Shown here: positions 18,183 through 28,132 of the stretch, piece after piece | Layout: every line of letters starts with the position of its first letter | Numbering within the stretch: position 1 is the first letter of the stretch | Origin: Christiangramia aestuarii | GTDB lineage: Bacteria; Bacteroidota; Bacteroidia; Flavobacteriales; Flavobacteriaceae | Length of the DNA: 64,000 nt | NCBI RefSeq assembly: GCF_009735585.1 | Contig: NZ_VJVW01000001.1 | Location: forward strand, 82,947-146,946 | Reading direction: 5' to 3' | Notes under the pieces: model-generated | The model's input: the letters and a program-made list of their open reading frames with translations, nothing else | The model's database searches: none | What the model was told of the DNA's origin: nothing | Made by a program: the position numbers and the translations under genes

Positions 18183-18217
18183 GAAAACATAATTAACAAA
18201 CTAAAGAAACGAAGAAA

Positions 18218-19417
18218 ATGAAGTTGATAAAATCTGAAACCAAAAATAACGTACTTAAGTCCATGATGAATATCCTGGACAAAAGACGAGAAGAAATTAT
18301 TGCCGCTAATAAGAAAGATCAGGATGCTTTTAGCAGAGACGACCAGGCTTTATACGACAGGTTGGTAGTAGATGATAAGAAAGTAGATGATATGATTCGT
18401 TCTGTAAGAGAAGTTATGGAACAGGATGATCCGGTTGGCCAGGTAATAGAACACCGTAAGTTGGATACAGGTCTTGACATTACCAATAAGACCGCTCCTT
18501 TTGGAAATATTCTTATCATATATGAATCCAGACCAGATGTAACTATCGAGGCCGCGGTTCTTGCTTTTAAAGCCAATAACAAGATCTATCTGAAAGGTGG
18601 TAAGGAAGCAATTAACAGTAATAAGATCCTTGAGGAGTGCTGGCACGAGGCCCTAAAGGAGAACGGCTTGGAAAAGGACTGGATCGAGTTACTACATATG
18701 GACAGAAATGAGACTCAGGAATTCCTTAAAAATCCACCGGTACAATTAGACCTTATAGTTCCACGTGGTGGGGAAAGACTGATCGGATTTGTAAAAGAGC
18801 ACGCTACCGGTGCAGTACTGGTTAGTGGTAGAGGAAACAATTTCCTATATGTTTCTAAAAATGCCGATTTTGAAGTAGCTAAAAAAGTAATGCTGAATGC
18901 CAAGATTGACAAGATCTCTGGTTGTAATGCACTGGATAAGGTATTAGTTGATAAAAATATTGCTAATTTTGATGCCAAGGTCAAAGAGCTTTACCAGCTA
19001 TTCAAGGATAATGCGGTAAATGTTCTTGTAGACGAAGATGTTTCCAAAGTACTACCAGACCTGGAAAAAGTTCCTTCAGAAGATACCTGGTATGAGGAAT
19101 TTCTTGCGATGAAGATCGTGATAGGCGCAATAGCCGGATTAGACGCGGCCATCGATAAGATTAATAAATATTCCGGAGGACATTCTGCTTCTATTATCAC
19201 TAAAGATAAAGATGAGGCACTAACCTTTATGGAGCAGGTAGACAGTGCCGCTGTATACCATAATGCATCTACCCGTTTCACCGATGGTGGACAAATGGGA
19301 GTTGGAGCCGAACTGGCGATTTCTACAGACAAACTTCACCATAGAGGACCACTTGGACTAAAACAATTGGTGACCAATAAATATTATGTGCTTGGTGAAG
19401 GCCATGTGAGAGTATAA
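18218..19417 (+). CDS. proA: Glutamate-5-semialdehyde dehydrogenase
   Basis: A 399-residue aldehyde dehydrogenase-fold enzyme that reduces glutamyl-5-phosphate to glutamate semialdehyde with NADPH. The catalytic Cys is probably Cys 236 in KISGCNALDK. IIYESRPDVTIEAA and LKGGKEA (about residues 98-129) are gamma-glutamyl phosphate reductase signatures, and the C-terminal STRFTDGGQMGVGAE block is complete. It is the last gene of the proline operon and is followed 23 bp later by a terminator. Confidence 0.96.
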   Translation: MKLIKSETKNNVLKSMMNILDKRREEIIAANKKDQDAFSRDDQALYDRLVVDDKKVDDMIRSVREVMEQDDPVGQVIEHRKLDTGLDITNKTAPFGNILIIYESRPDVTIEAAVLAFKANNKIYLKGGKEAINSNKILEECWHEALKENGLEKDWIELLHMDRNETQEFLKNPPVQLDLIVPRGGERLIGFVKEHATGAVLVSGRGNNFLYVSKNADFEVAKKVMLNAKIDKISGCNALDKVLVDKNIANFDAKVKELYQLFKDNAVNVLVDEDVSKVLPDLEKVPSEDTWYEEFLAMKIVIGAIAGLDAAIDKINKYSGGHSASIITKDKDEALTFMEQVDSAAVYHNASTRFTDGGQMGVGAELAISTDKLHHRGPLGLKQLVTNKYYVLGEGHVRV

Positions 19418-19440
19418 TCATTTAATTTTATATAAATTTA

Positions 19441-19467
19441 AAGGCGTTCTTCGGGGCGCCTTTTTTA
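19441..19467 (+). terminator. Terminator of the proline operon
   Basis: AAGGCG (19441-19446) pairs with CGCCTT (19457-19462) and is followed by a T run. It lies 23 bp after the proA stop and separates the operon from the next gene. Confidence 0.75.
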
Positions 19468-19520
19468 TTTGTAACATTTTAAATTAAATGTTGTCTAATA
19501 TCACTAAAGACCATTATTGT

Positions 19521-21392
19521 ATGAAAAAAATGATTTTAGGAGTGGCAGCAGCCTCAATGCTGTTCGCCTGTAAAACTCAAAATGTAACCACACCCGCCCC
19601 GGAACAGCCGGTAGTAGCCAGCATCAACCTGGTTGATGTAGAAAATGATAAAGTTTGGGTCACTGTAGACCCAGACAAATTTACCGTAGAAAGCACAACT
19701 TTCAATATTCCAAAGACCGTTCCCGGCACTTATTCTGAAGATAATTACGGTAAGTTCACCGAAGGTTTCAAGGCCCTGGATTATAAAGGCAATGAAATGC
19801 CCGTTACCAAGCTGGACGATAATAGTTACACCATTGCCAACGCCAAGGACCTGGATAAGGTAATGTACCAGGTGAACGATTCTTTCGACTGGGAAAATGA
19901 AGGAGGAGTTTACTCCATGGCCGGAACCAACATTCTGAAGGATGAGAATTTCTTATTGAACCTTCATGGTTTCGTGGGCTATTTCGATAAAATGAAAGAA
20001 AAGGAATTCCGCCTGGAAATCGAAAGGCCGGCAGATCTTATCGCGGGTACTGCCCTTACTGTAGATAACACTATAGACGGAGAAAAAGGAACAAAAACCG
20101 ATGTATATAACCTGGACAGGTATTTCGAGGTGATAGACAACCCGATCATGTACTCAAGCCCAGACACCACCAGTTTCATGGTACAGGACATGCAGGTACT
20201 GCTTAGCGTTTACTCTCCAAACGAAAAGCATTCGGCAGAAAGCTTGAAACCGGGAATGGAGAAAATGATCCGCGCTCAGAAAAAATTCCTTGGTGATATT
20301 AACAGCACAGATAAATATGCCATCCTGGTCTACCTTTCAGATTCTCCAGGCGAAGGTAATGCCGGTAACTTTGGAGCTCTGGAGCACCACACCTCTACTG
20401 TGGTGGTTATGCCAGAATCCATGGAAGCCAGTGCGCTGGATAAAAGTATGACCGATATCGTGTCTCACGAATTCTTCCATATTATAACCCCTCTTGGTAT
20501 TCACTCTAACGAAGTTCATTATTTTGATTATAACGATCCTAAAATGTCGCAACACCTATGGATGTATGAAGGGGTTACCGAATATTTCGCTAACCTTTTC
20601 CAGGTGAACCAGGGACTTATCAACAACCAGGAATTCTATAACAGGATGGTTGAGAAGATCAACACTTCTAAAAGATTTGATGATACTGTACCATTTACAG
20701 TAATGAGCAAGAACATCCTTGAAGATGAGTATAAGGATAGTTATTACAACGTTTATCAGAAGGGTGCACTTATCGGGATGGCTCTGGATATCCGTTTAAG
20801 AGAGCTCAGCGGAGGCAAAATGGGGATACTTGATCTTATGAAAAAGCTGAATGCGAAGTACGGGAAAGATAAACCTTTTAATGATGATGAGCTTATCCCG
20901 GTGATCGTAGAGCTTACTTATCCTGAGATTCAGGAATTCTTCGATACTTATGTAAGCGGTCCTACCCCGATTCCTTATGATGAATTTTTCGCTAAAGTAG
21001 GGCTGGAAGAGAAAGAAGTAATGACCGAGGTAGGTTTCTTCATCAAAGGTCAAACTCCTTATATTACGGCTAACCAGCAAACCATGGAAATCATTTTCCG
21101 CCCGAATATCGAGCTGAATTCTTTCTTACAGGATTTTGGAGTCAAAGGTGGTGACACCCTGAAATCTGTGAACGGTACCGAATATACCATCCAGAATGTT
21201 TACGATCTTATCATGGCCAGCCAGGGCTGGGAAGAAGGCGATGATATCAGCATGACCGTGAAAAGAGATGGGGAAGAGATCAAACTGGAAGGAAAGGTTT
21301 CCACACCACAGGCTATGGAAAAAACATATGCCGAAATGCAAAATGCAGATTCAGATCAGATCGAGCTTCGCAACGCCTGGTTGAAAGGCTAA
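19521..21392 (+). CDS. M61-like lipoprotein aminopeptidase with PDZ domain
   Basis: I place the start at the ATG at 19521, not 19488, because it begins a clean lipoprotein signal (MKKMILG...LFAC, Cys 17). The protein (623 residues) resembles glycyl aminopeptidase family M61: an N-terminal beta domain, a gluzincin site HEFFH at residues 316-320 with YEGVTEYF downstream (Glu 354), and a C-terminal PDZ-like domain (about 520-610, containing GVKGGDTLKSVNG). It should be membrane-anchored in the periplasm or surface and remove N-terminal residues from peptides. It is monocistronic between two terminators. The distance between the zinc motif and the third ligand is within the family range as far as I can judge. 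Confidence 0.85.
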   Translation: MKKMILGVAAASMLFACKTQNVTTPAPEQPVVASINLVDVENDKVWVTVDPDKFTVESTTFNIPKTVPGTYSEDNYGKFTEGFKALDYKGNEMPVTKLDDNSYTIANAKDLDKVMYQVNDSFDWENEGGVYSMAGTNILKDENFLLNLHGFVGYFDKMKEKEFRLEIERPADLIAGTALTVDNTIDGEKGTKTDVYNLDRYFEVIDNPIMYSSPDTTSFMVQDMQVLLSVYSPNEKHSAESLKPGMEKMIRAQKKFLGDINSTDKYAILVYLSDSPGEGNAGNFGALEHHTSTVVVMPESMEASALDKSMTDIVSHEFFHIITPLGIHSNEVHYFDYNDPKMSQHLWMYEGVTEYFANLFQVNQGLINNQEFYNRMVEKINTSKRFDDTVPFTVMSKNILEDEYKDSYYNVYQKGALIGMALDIRLRELSGGKMGILDLMKKLNAKYGKDKPFNDDELIPVIVELTYPEIQEFFDTYVSGPTPIPYDEFFAKVGLEEKEVMTEVGFFIKGQTPYITANQQTMEIIFRPNIELNSFLQDFGVKGGDTLKSVNGTEYTIQNVYDLIMASQGWEEGDDISMTVKRDGEEIKLEGKVSTPQAMEKTYAEMQNADSDQIELRNAWLKG

Positions 21393-21417
21393 GAGCTTCG
21401 ATAGTTATTATAATATT

Positions 21418-21449
21418 AAAGCGGCAGGAAATCCTGCCGCTTTTTTTAT
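21418..21449 (+). terminator. Terminator after M61-like gene
   Basis: A perfect 12-bp stem, AAAGCGGCAGGA (21418-21429) and TCCTGCCGCTTT (21432-21443), with a 2-nt loop runs into a T tract. Confidence 0.9.
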
Positions 21450-21512
21450 ATTCAGATGTTCTAAAGCTTACTTAACTTATTATCTTTAAAATCAGTAAAA
21501 ACCAACCAGTCT

Positions 21513-23516
21513 ATGGAAATCCCTATCCTTCAGGATATAGTTATAATTTTAGGATTATCTATCGTGATAATCCTGGCGTTTACCCGCTTGAAACTACCGG
21601 CTATACTAGGATTTCTTATTGCAGGAATCATTGCGGGCCCACATGCCTTTAATCTTATAAGTTCACAGCACGAAGTAGAATTGCTTTCGGAGATTGGGAT
21701 CATATTTTTACTGTTCGTGATCGGGATCGAGCTTTCCCTGAAGGGTCTGGCCTCAATAAAAAAGATCATATTCCTAGGTGGAGGCCTGCAGGTAGGCGGG
21801 ACCATTCTTATCACTGCAGGTATTTCGAGTTTTCTTGGGCTTCCGCTAAACACCTCTATTTTCCTGGGTTTCCTTTTTAGTTTGAGTAGTACCGCGATTG
21901 TGCTCAAATTGCTCCAGGAAAAAGGCGAGATCTCCACTCCACATGGCAAGATAGGTCTGGGGATACTTATTTTCCAGGATATCATTGTAGTTCCAATGAT
22001 GCTATTTACCCCGCTTCTAGCCGGGGAAACCCCAAACATTTTGTCCACGATAGCAATTATGGCCATAAAGATCTTACTGGTCCTGGTGATCGTTTATATC
22101 CTTGCCCGCTATGTCGCGCCGAAGATCTTTGGCTGGGTAGTTAAAACCAAGAACCAGGAACTATTCATATTAACGGTGGTGGTTTTCTGCTTTAGCGTGG
22201 CCTGGCTAACCTCAACGGTCGGCCTTTCCCTTGCTTTGGGAGCCTTTTTCGCTGGCCTTATTATTTCTGAATCAGATTACAGCCACCAGGCAACGGCGAA
22301 CGTGCTGCCTTTCCGGGAGATCTTTATAAGTTTTTTCTTTATTTCGGTAGGAACCTTATTGAACTTAGAATTTTTCATCAGTAATATTCTGAATATCATC
22401 CTGCTGGTTATTGGAGTTATATTATTAAAAATGCTCGTGGTGGGAGGCACCGTAGTGATCCTGAGATATCCACCCAGGACCGTGTTTCTGGCTCTTTTCA
22501 GCCTGTTCCAAGTGGGAGAATTCTCGCTATTACTTTCTGGAGTAGGAAAAGAAAATGGGATCATTCCAGAGAATGTTTACCAATATTTCCTGGCAATCTC
22601 GATCATCACCATGGGTATAACCCCATTCCTGATTTCTGCCGCACCAAAGATCACCTACACTCTTTTAAAAGCTCCAATCCCCTCCCAGGTAAGAAGAAGG
22701 CTGGAAAACATCAAAAAGAGCTCACAGGCAGAGGAAGAGTTTTCTGAAGAAAACCTGCACGACCACCTTATCCTTATCGGCTACGGAATTAACGGTAGCA
22801 ATATTGCCAAGGCTGCACGAAAGGCCGAAATCCCTTATGTGATCATAGACACCAGCCCTGAGAGTTTTGAAAAGGCTAAGAAGAATAACGAGCCTATAAT
22901 TTTTGGGGATGCAACCCAGGCGACCATACTCAAACATGCACATGTGCAGGAAGCCAGGGTAATCGTGATCGCTATTTCAGATGTGGATGCCACCCGTAAA
23001 ATGCTCACCACGGTGAGGCAATTTACCCAGACCGCTACCGTAATCGTAAGGACCAAGTATGTTAAAGACATGGAAGACGCCATGCGACTGGGTGCAGACG
23101 AGGTAGTGCCTGAGGAGTTTGAAACCTCCATTGAGATTTTTACCAGGGTGCTAAAAAAATACCTTGTCCCCTTCGATGAGATCCAGGAATTCATCAACCA
23201 GATACGATCATCAGATTATGAGATGCTGACATCGATGAAAAAAAGTCCGCACTCCCCTGCCCTGCAGCACCTGAACATTCCGAACCGGGAGATCGTTACT
23301 CTAAAAGTTCAGCGGGATAACCGCCAGATCGTAGGAAAAACGATCCAGGAATCGGGTATTGGAAAGAATTTCAGGGTGACAGTCCTGGCCATTCACCGCG
23401 ATCGCAGGTATCTTACAGAGATAGCGCCAGACACCATCATACAGCAAGGTGACCTATTATATGTTTTTGGGCATCCTAATAATATAAATCATTTAAACAA
23501 CCAGCTTACCTTTTAG
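21513..23516 (+). CDS. CPA2-family cation/proton antiporter (KefB/KefC-type)
   Basis: A 667-residue membrane transporter. About twelve hydrophobic segments (residues 1-390) form the Na+/H+ exchanger domain, with FLLFVIGIELSLKGL typical of CPA2. A TrkA-N/RCK Rossmann domain starts near residue 418 (LILIGYGINGSNIAK) and a TrkA-C domain occupies about 575-665. It probably exchanges K+ or Na+ for protons at the inner membrane, gated by nucleotide binding. It heads a likely three-gene operon with the UbiB-like kinase (48-bp gap) and the S10 peptidase. Ion specificity cannot be told from sequence. Confidence 0.9.
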   Translation: MEIPILQDIVIILGLSIVIILAFTRLKLPAILGFLIAGIIAGPHAFNLISSQHEVELLSEIGIIFLLFVIGIELSLKGLASIKKIIFLGGGLQVGGTILITAGISSFLGLPLNTSIFLGFLFSLSSTAIVLKLLQEKGEISTPHGKIGLGILIFQDIIVVPMMLFTPLLAGETPNILSTIAIMAIKILLVLVIVYILARYVAPKIFGWVVKTKNQELFILTVVVFCFSVAWLTSTVGLSLALGAFFAGLIISESDYSHQATANVLPFREIFISFFFISVGTLLNLEFFISNILNIILLVIGVILLKMLVVGGTVVILRYPPRTVFLALFSLFQVGEFSLLLSGVGKENGIIPENVYQYFLAISIITMGITPFLISAAPKITYTLLKAPIPSQVRRRLENIKKSSQAEEEFSEENLHDHLILIGYGINGSNIAKAARKAEIPYVIIDTSPESFEKAKKNNEPIIFGDATQATILKHAHVQEARVIVIAISDVDATRKMLTTVRQFTQTATVIVRTKYVKDMEDAMRLGADEVVPEEFETSIEIFTRVLKKYLVPFDEIQEFINQIRSSDYEMLTSMKKSPHSPALQHLNIPNREIVTLKVQRDNRQIVGKTIQESGIGKNFRVTVLAIHRDRRYLTEIAPDTIIQQGDLLYVFGHPNNINHLNNQLTF

Positions 23517-23564
23517 TGTCGCTTAATTTTTTAATTTTAGAACCCTAACCATTTATCGTGATTA

Positions 23565-25235
23565 ATGAGCAATACGCCAGATAAGATCAGAAGATATTAT
23601 AAGTTCATTCGTTTTATGCTGAAATACTGGAACAGTGATCTGTTCCGCCAGACCAGTTCTGTGGCATTCGAGGGTGGACTTTCCGAGGAGGATAAAGAGC
23701 ACCAGTTCGACCAGACGCCAGATGAACTTGTAGAAGACCTGAAAGCGATGGGACCAACCTATATAAAACTTGGGCAGCTGCTTTCTACCCGTCCAGATCT
23801 ACTACCAGACGAATACCTACAGGCACTGGCAAATCTTCAGGACAATGTAACCCCGGTCCCTTTCGAAGAAATCAAAGAGATCATCGAGGAAGAACTGGGA
23901 ACCAAGATATCTAAAGCTTTTAAGGTCTTCGAAGAAAAACCACTGGCCAGTGCATCGATTGGTCAGGTACACAGGGCCGAACTTAATTCAGGAAAACCCG
24001 TAGCGGTAAAGGTTCAAAGGCCCGGTATCGTAAAACAGTTCATGGAAGACCTGGAAACTCTGGATGAAATGACGGCAATGGCTGTAAAACACCTGGAAAC
24101 TGCCCAGACCTATGCGGTAGATGAAGTATTTGCAGAGCTCAGGAGAATTCTTATTAACGAGCTGGATTATAAAAAAGAAGCCCAGAACCTCAAGACCCTT
24201 AAAAAGAATCTAAAGCAATACGAACATTTGCTTATCCCTGCCCCGGTAGATGATTACAGCAAGACCAGGGTGCTCACCATGGAGTTTGTAGGTGGTAAAA
24301 AGATCACCTCTCTTTCACCACTCCGTCAGATGGAAAACGACTTTTCTGAACTTGTCGAAGACCTGGTGGAAGCTTATCTGCAGCAGATTATCAATGATGG
24401 TTTTGCCCACGCAGATCCTCATCCCGGCAATATCAAATTCACTGAGAGCAATAAGATCGCCCTCATCGACCTTGGAATGGTGGCGAGGTTCACTCCACAA
24501 TTACAAGAGAATCTAATAGAATTACTACTAGCCATTAGCCGTAGTAATGGAGAGAAAACCGCTCAGGTACTTCTTAAGATAAGTGAGCTTAACGAGGATT
24601 CCCAGAAAAAACAGTTTGCAAAAACCGTTAGCGACGTGATCATGGAAAGTGAGAATAGTCGCGCCAAAGATCTGCAAACTGGAAGGATACTTATTCAGCT
24701 TAACAGGCTTGCGGTAACCACCCATATCAAACTCCCGGTAGAGATCAACATTCTCGGAAAGATACTTCTTAACCTGGACCAGATCGTGGCTATGCTCGAT
24801 CCTGAATTCGACCTACGGGCGGCCATCCAGAGAAATGTGCATGAGATCATGCGCAAAAAGATGCTTGAAGAACTGAAACCGGAAAATTTCTTCGGAACGC
24901 TTATAGAATCCAAGCATTTTATTGAAAAGATGCCGGAGCGTATGAACCGTATTTCAGAAAACCTGGCCAATAATGAGCTTAAGATAAAGATAGATGCCAT
25001 AGACGAAAAACGGGTAACTGACGGCTTCCAGAAGGTAGCCAACAGGATTACCCTGGGCCTTATCATCGCGGCCATGATCGTTGGTGCCGCCATGCTTATG
25101 CAGGTACCTTCAGATTTCACTATTTTCGGCTATCCAGGCCTTGCGATGCTGTTCTTTCTTCTGGCCGCGGCAGGTGCCATCGTCCTCAGCTATGTGATCA
25201 TTTTCAGGGACGAAAACCTCAACAATAAAAATTAA
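23565..25235 (+). CDS. ABC1/UbiB-family protein kinase-like protein
   Basis: A 556-residue UbiB/AarF/COQ8 family protein. The KxGQ motif is KLGQ (Lys 68), followed by PLASASIGQVHRAEL (Ala-rich loop), HADPHPGN near residue 282-289 and LIDLGM with Asp 302. Two C-terminal hydrophobic segments (about 487-504 and 520-545) anchor it in the membrane. The family supports quinone synthesis by an ATP-dependent role whose mechanism is debated; Flavobacteria mostly use menaquinone, so the exact job here is open. It sits between the antiporter and the S10 peptidase genes. Confidence 0.9.
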   Translation: MSNTPDKIRRYYKFIRFMLKYWNSDLFRQTSSVAFEGGLSEEDKEHQFDQTPDELVEDLKAMGPTYIKLGQLLSTRPDLLPDEYLQALANLQDNVTPVPFEEIKEIIEEELGTKISKAFKVFEEKPLASASIGQVHRAELNSGKPVAVKVQRPGIVKQFMEDLETLDEMTAMAVKHLETAQTYAVDEVFAELRRILINELDYKKEAQNLKTLKKNLKQYEHLLIPAPVDDYSKTRVLTMEFVGGKKITSLSPLRQMENDFSELVEDLVEAYLQQIINDGFAHADPHPGNIKFTESNKIALIDLGMVARFTPQLQENLIELLLAISRSNGEKTAQVLLKISELNEDSQKKQFAKTVSDVIMESENSRAKDLQTGRILIQLNRLAVTTHIKLPVEINILGKILLNLDQIVAMLDPEFDLRAAIQRNVHEIMRKKMLEELKPENFFGTLIESKHFIEKMPERMNRISENLANNELKIKIDAIDEKRVTDGFQKVANRITLGLIIAAMIVGAAMLMQVPSDFTIFGYPGLAMLFFLLAAAGAIVLSYVIIFRDENLNNKN

Positions 25236-25262
25236 TTTCAAACCCAGAATAACCAAAATAGA

Positions 25263-26753
25263 ATGAAGAAATTCTCCTTATTATTTATCCTTGGATTGAT
25301 TCCCCTTCTTAATTTAAATGCTCAACAGATCGAGATCCCAATGGATACTACGGTTACCACGCAGCATTCAGTGAATATTAATGGGAAATCTGTAGACTAC
25401 ACTGCCGAAACCGGTACTATGCCATTATGGAACGAAGATCGGGAACCAATTGCCAGCCTTTTTTATACTTACTACACCCGTAATGGGGTAAAAAACACCG
25501 AAAATCGGCCCCTGGTAATTTCCTTTAATGGAGGCCCCGGTTCGGCTTCGGTTTGGATGCATATTGCCTATACCGGCCCGAGGGTCCTGAAGATCGATGA
25601 TGAAGGTTTCCCTGTTCAGCCATACGGAATCAAGGACAATCCCCACTCTATTCTTGATGTTGCCGATATCGTATTTGTGAACCCTGTTAACACAGGTTAT
25701 TCCAGAGCCATCCCAAATGAAGAAGGCAAAGTGGACCGCGAAAAGTTCTTCGGGGTAAACGCAGATATCAAATACCTTGCGGAATGGATAAATACCTTTG
25801 TGACTAGAAAGAACAGGTGGTTGTCTCCAAAGTATCTTATTGGTGAAAGTTATGGTACCACAAGGGTTTCAGGACTTGCCCTGGAATTACAGAACAGCCA
25901 GTGGATGTATCTTAATGGGGTGATCCTGGTTTCTCCAACAGAGATAGGGCTGGATCGCGAAGGCCCGGTTGAAGTAGCGAACAGGCTTCCTTATTTCGCA
26001 GCGGCCGCATGGTATCATAACGCGCTTCCTGCCGAGTTACAAAAAAAGGACCTTGAGGAGTTGCTCCCCGAGGTGGAAGAATATACCGTTAACGAACTCC
26101 TGCCTGCCTTAGTAAAAGGAGGTTTTATGGAAGACTCAAAAAAACAGGAGATCGCTGAAAAAATGTCTTACTATTCCGGAATAGATAAAAAAGTGATCCT
26201 TCAGAACAACCTGGAGGTGCCTTTCAGGTATTTCTGGAAAGACCTGCTAAGAGAAGAAGGTGGTTTTACCGTTGGACGCCTGGACTCAAGATACAGAGGC
26301 CTGGATGCAAAAGAGGCCGGAGATAATCCCGACTATAATGTGGAACTTACCTCGTGGCTGCATTCCTTTACCCCGGCTATAAACCATTATATAAGAGAAG
26401 AACTTAATTTCAAGACCGATCTAAAATACAATATGTTCGGCCCGGTTCATCCGTGGGACCGAAGTGGTAATAATACCGGAGAGAATCTAAGACAGGCCAT
26501 GGCACAAAATAAAAATCTTGATGTGATGATACAGTCAGGTTATTTTGATGGTGCTACTACCTATTTTAACGCCAAATATTCGATGTGGCAGCTTGACCCA
26601 AGCGGAAAAATGAAAGACCGTTTGAGCTTCAAAGGTTACCGCAGCGGCCACATGATGTACCTGCGCAGTGAAGATCTTAAGAAAGCCAATGATGACTTAA
26701 GGGAATTCATTGCGAACAGCCTGCCTAAGGAAAATGAGCCCGCCAAATATTAA
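25263..26753 (+). CDS. S10-family serine carboxypeptidase
   Basis: A 496-residue secreted peptidase of the S10 (alpha/beta hydrolase) clan. A signal peptide covers about residues 1-20 (ending NLNAQ). The oxyanion loop FNGGPGSAS and the catalytic triad Ser 196 (GESYGTT), Asp 429 (SGYFDGAT) and His 463 (RSGHMMY) are all seen. Such enzymes remove C-terminal residues from peptides; here it probably acts in the periplasm. It is the last gene of the antiporter operon; its terminator lies inside the 3' end of convergent thrC. Confidence 0.92.
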   Translation: MKKFSLLFILGLIPLLNLNAQQIEIPMDTTVTTQHSVNINGKSVDYTAETGTMPLWNEDREPIASLFYTYYTRNGVKNTENRPLVISFNGGPGSASVWMHIAYTGPRVLKIDDEGFPVQPYGIKDNPHSILDVADIVFVNPVNTGYSRAIPNEEGKVDREKFFGVNADIKYLAEWINTFVTRKNRWLSPKYLIGESYGTTRVSGLALELQNSQWMYLNGVILVSPTEIGLDREGPVEVANRLPYFAAAAWYHNALPAELQKKDLEELLPEVEEYTVNELLPALVKGGFMEDSKKQEIAEKMSYYSGIDKKVILQNNLEVPFRYFWKDLLREEGGFTVGRLDSRYRGLDAKEAGDNPDYNVELTSWLHSFTPAINHYIREELNFKTDLKYNMFGPVHPWDRSGNNTGENLRQAMAQNKNLDVMIQSGYFDGATTYFNAKYSMWQLDPSGKMKDRLSFKGYRSGHMMYLRSEDLKKANDDLREFIANSLPKENEPAKY

Positions 26754-26759
26754 TAATAA

Positions 26760-28055
26760 CTAACTCAAAAGGAATCCCTTTAGATCTTCATAATTATCGA
26801 TCTGGAGGGATTTTTTCTTTTTATTAAACAGGCTCTGGATGGCCGGCGGAATTTCCACTTTATCTCCTATCACCTCTTCTACCGTATCCAGGAATTTTAC
26901 CGGATGAGCAGTCTCCAGAAAGACTCCGAAAGCATTCTTCTCCTTCTCCAGGTATTCTTTCAATCCCAGATATCCCACGGCTCCATGCGGGTCCATAATG
27001 TATCCGCTTTCTGAATATACCTTTTCGATGGCTTTCCTTGTAGTTCTATCATCATAAGTATAGGCAGATAAGGCTTTTTCCAAAGAAGTATACTCCCGGT
27101 TAAAAAGCTCCAGCACCCTAATAAAGTTACTGGGATCGCCGACATCCATGGCATTGGAGATGGTGGGCACACTAGGTTTTGACTTATACTCCCTGGTTTT
27201 CATATAATCCACGACCGTATCGTTAGCATTATTGGCTGCAACGAAATGATCTATGGGTAACCCCATTTCCCTGGCCAGCATGCCGGCACAAATATTTCCA
27301 AAATTTCCGCTCGGCACCGAAAATACCAGTTCCTGCTCTTTTTCCATTAGTTGCTGATAGGCGAGAAAGTAATAGAACATTTGGGGTAACCACCGGGCAA
27401 GATTGATAGAATTTGCCGAGGTAAGTTTTCTCTGCCCGGTGATCTCTTCATCTAAAAATGCTTTTTTGACCATGGCCTGGCAGTCATCAAAAAACCCGTT
27501 CACCTCTATCGCGGTAATATTCTTGCCCAGGGTAGTAAGTTGCTTTTCTTGTATCTCGCTCACCTTTCCTTTAGGATAGAGGATCATTACATCTATTCCC
27601 TCTACTCCCAGAAATCCATTCGCCACGGCTCCGCCTGTATCGCCAGACGTAGCTACCAGAACGGTGATCTTACCTAAATTCCCTTTTTTGATAAAGTAGC
27701 CTAAACTCCCGGCCATGAATCTTGCCCCTACATCCTTAAAGGCCAGGGTGGGACCATGAAACAATTCTAGGCTTGCCACATTATTTTCGACAGGCGTTAT
27801 CGGGAAGTCGAAATCGAGGGTTTCCTCTATGATCTTTTGCAACTCAGAGGTAGGGATCTCCTCCCCCACATATTCTTTTATTGCCTGAAAAGCGATCTCA
27901 TACTTGTCCATTTTATCCAGGTTTGCAAAAAATGAATCTGGTAGCCGGGCGATCCTTTCCGGGAAATACAATCCTTTATCTGGCGCCAGCCCTCTTACTA
28001 CTGCATCTTCAAAATTGCTGGTATGTTTCCTTTTATTAAGACTGAAATATTTCAT
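26760..28055 (-). CDS. thrC: Threonine synthase
   Basis: A 431-residue PLP enzyme that turns O-phosphohomoserine into threonine. The PLP lysine is Lys 107 in GPTLAFKDVGAR, the phosphate loop is TSGDTGGAVA, and the SGNFGN motif is present. Length fits the bacterial long form. It is the last gene of thrABC; 77 bp separate it from thrB. Its last codons overlap the terminator hairpin of the opposite operon. Confidence 0.96.
   Translation of the reverse strand: MKYFSLNKRKHTSNFEDAVVRGLAPDKGLYFPERIARLPDSFFANLDKMDKYEIAFQAIKEYVGEEIPTSELQKIIEETLDFDFPITPVENNVASLELFHGPTLAFKDVGARFMAGSLGYFIKKGNLGKITVLVATSGDTGGAVANGFLGVEGIDVMILYPKGKVSEIQEKQLTTLGKNITAIEVNGFFDDCQAMVKKAFLDEEITGQRKLTSANSINLARWLPQMFYYFLAYQQLMEKEQELVFSVPSGNFGNICAGMLAREMGLPIDHFVAANNANDTVVDYMKTREYKSKPSVPTISNAMDVGDPSNFIRVLELFNREYTSLEKALSAYTYDDRTTRKAIEKVYSESGYIMDPHGAVGYLGLKEYLEKEKNAFGVFLETAHPVKFLDTVEEVIGDKVEIPPAIQSLFNKKKKSLQIDNYEDLKGFLLS
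26773..26816 (+). terminator. Terminator of antiporter/UbiB/S10 operon, inside thrC
   Basis: AATCCCTTTAGATC (26773-26786) pairs with GATCTGGAGGGATT (26799-26812), 14 bp with two G-U pairs, and is followed by TTTTTTC. It lies 20 bp after the S10 stop but within the last codons of the convergent thrC gene. Confidence 0.75.
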
Positions 28056-28132
28056 TTCGTATTTCTAATTTGCGTATCACCGTGAAAACCTGTTTCAAGA
28101 TATTTTAATTATTGAATTGAGATTTAGTTCCC

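Noticed and set aside
19488-19520. Upstream ATG for the M61-like protein
   Set aside because: The ATG at 19521 begins a standard lipoprotein signal; the extra 11 residues would spoil it.
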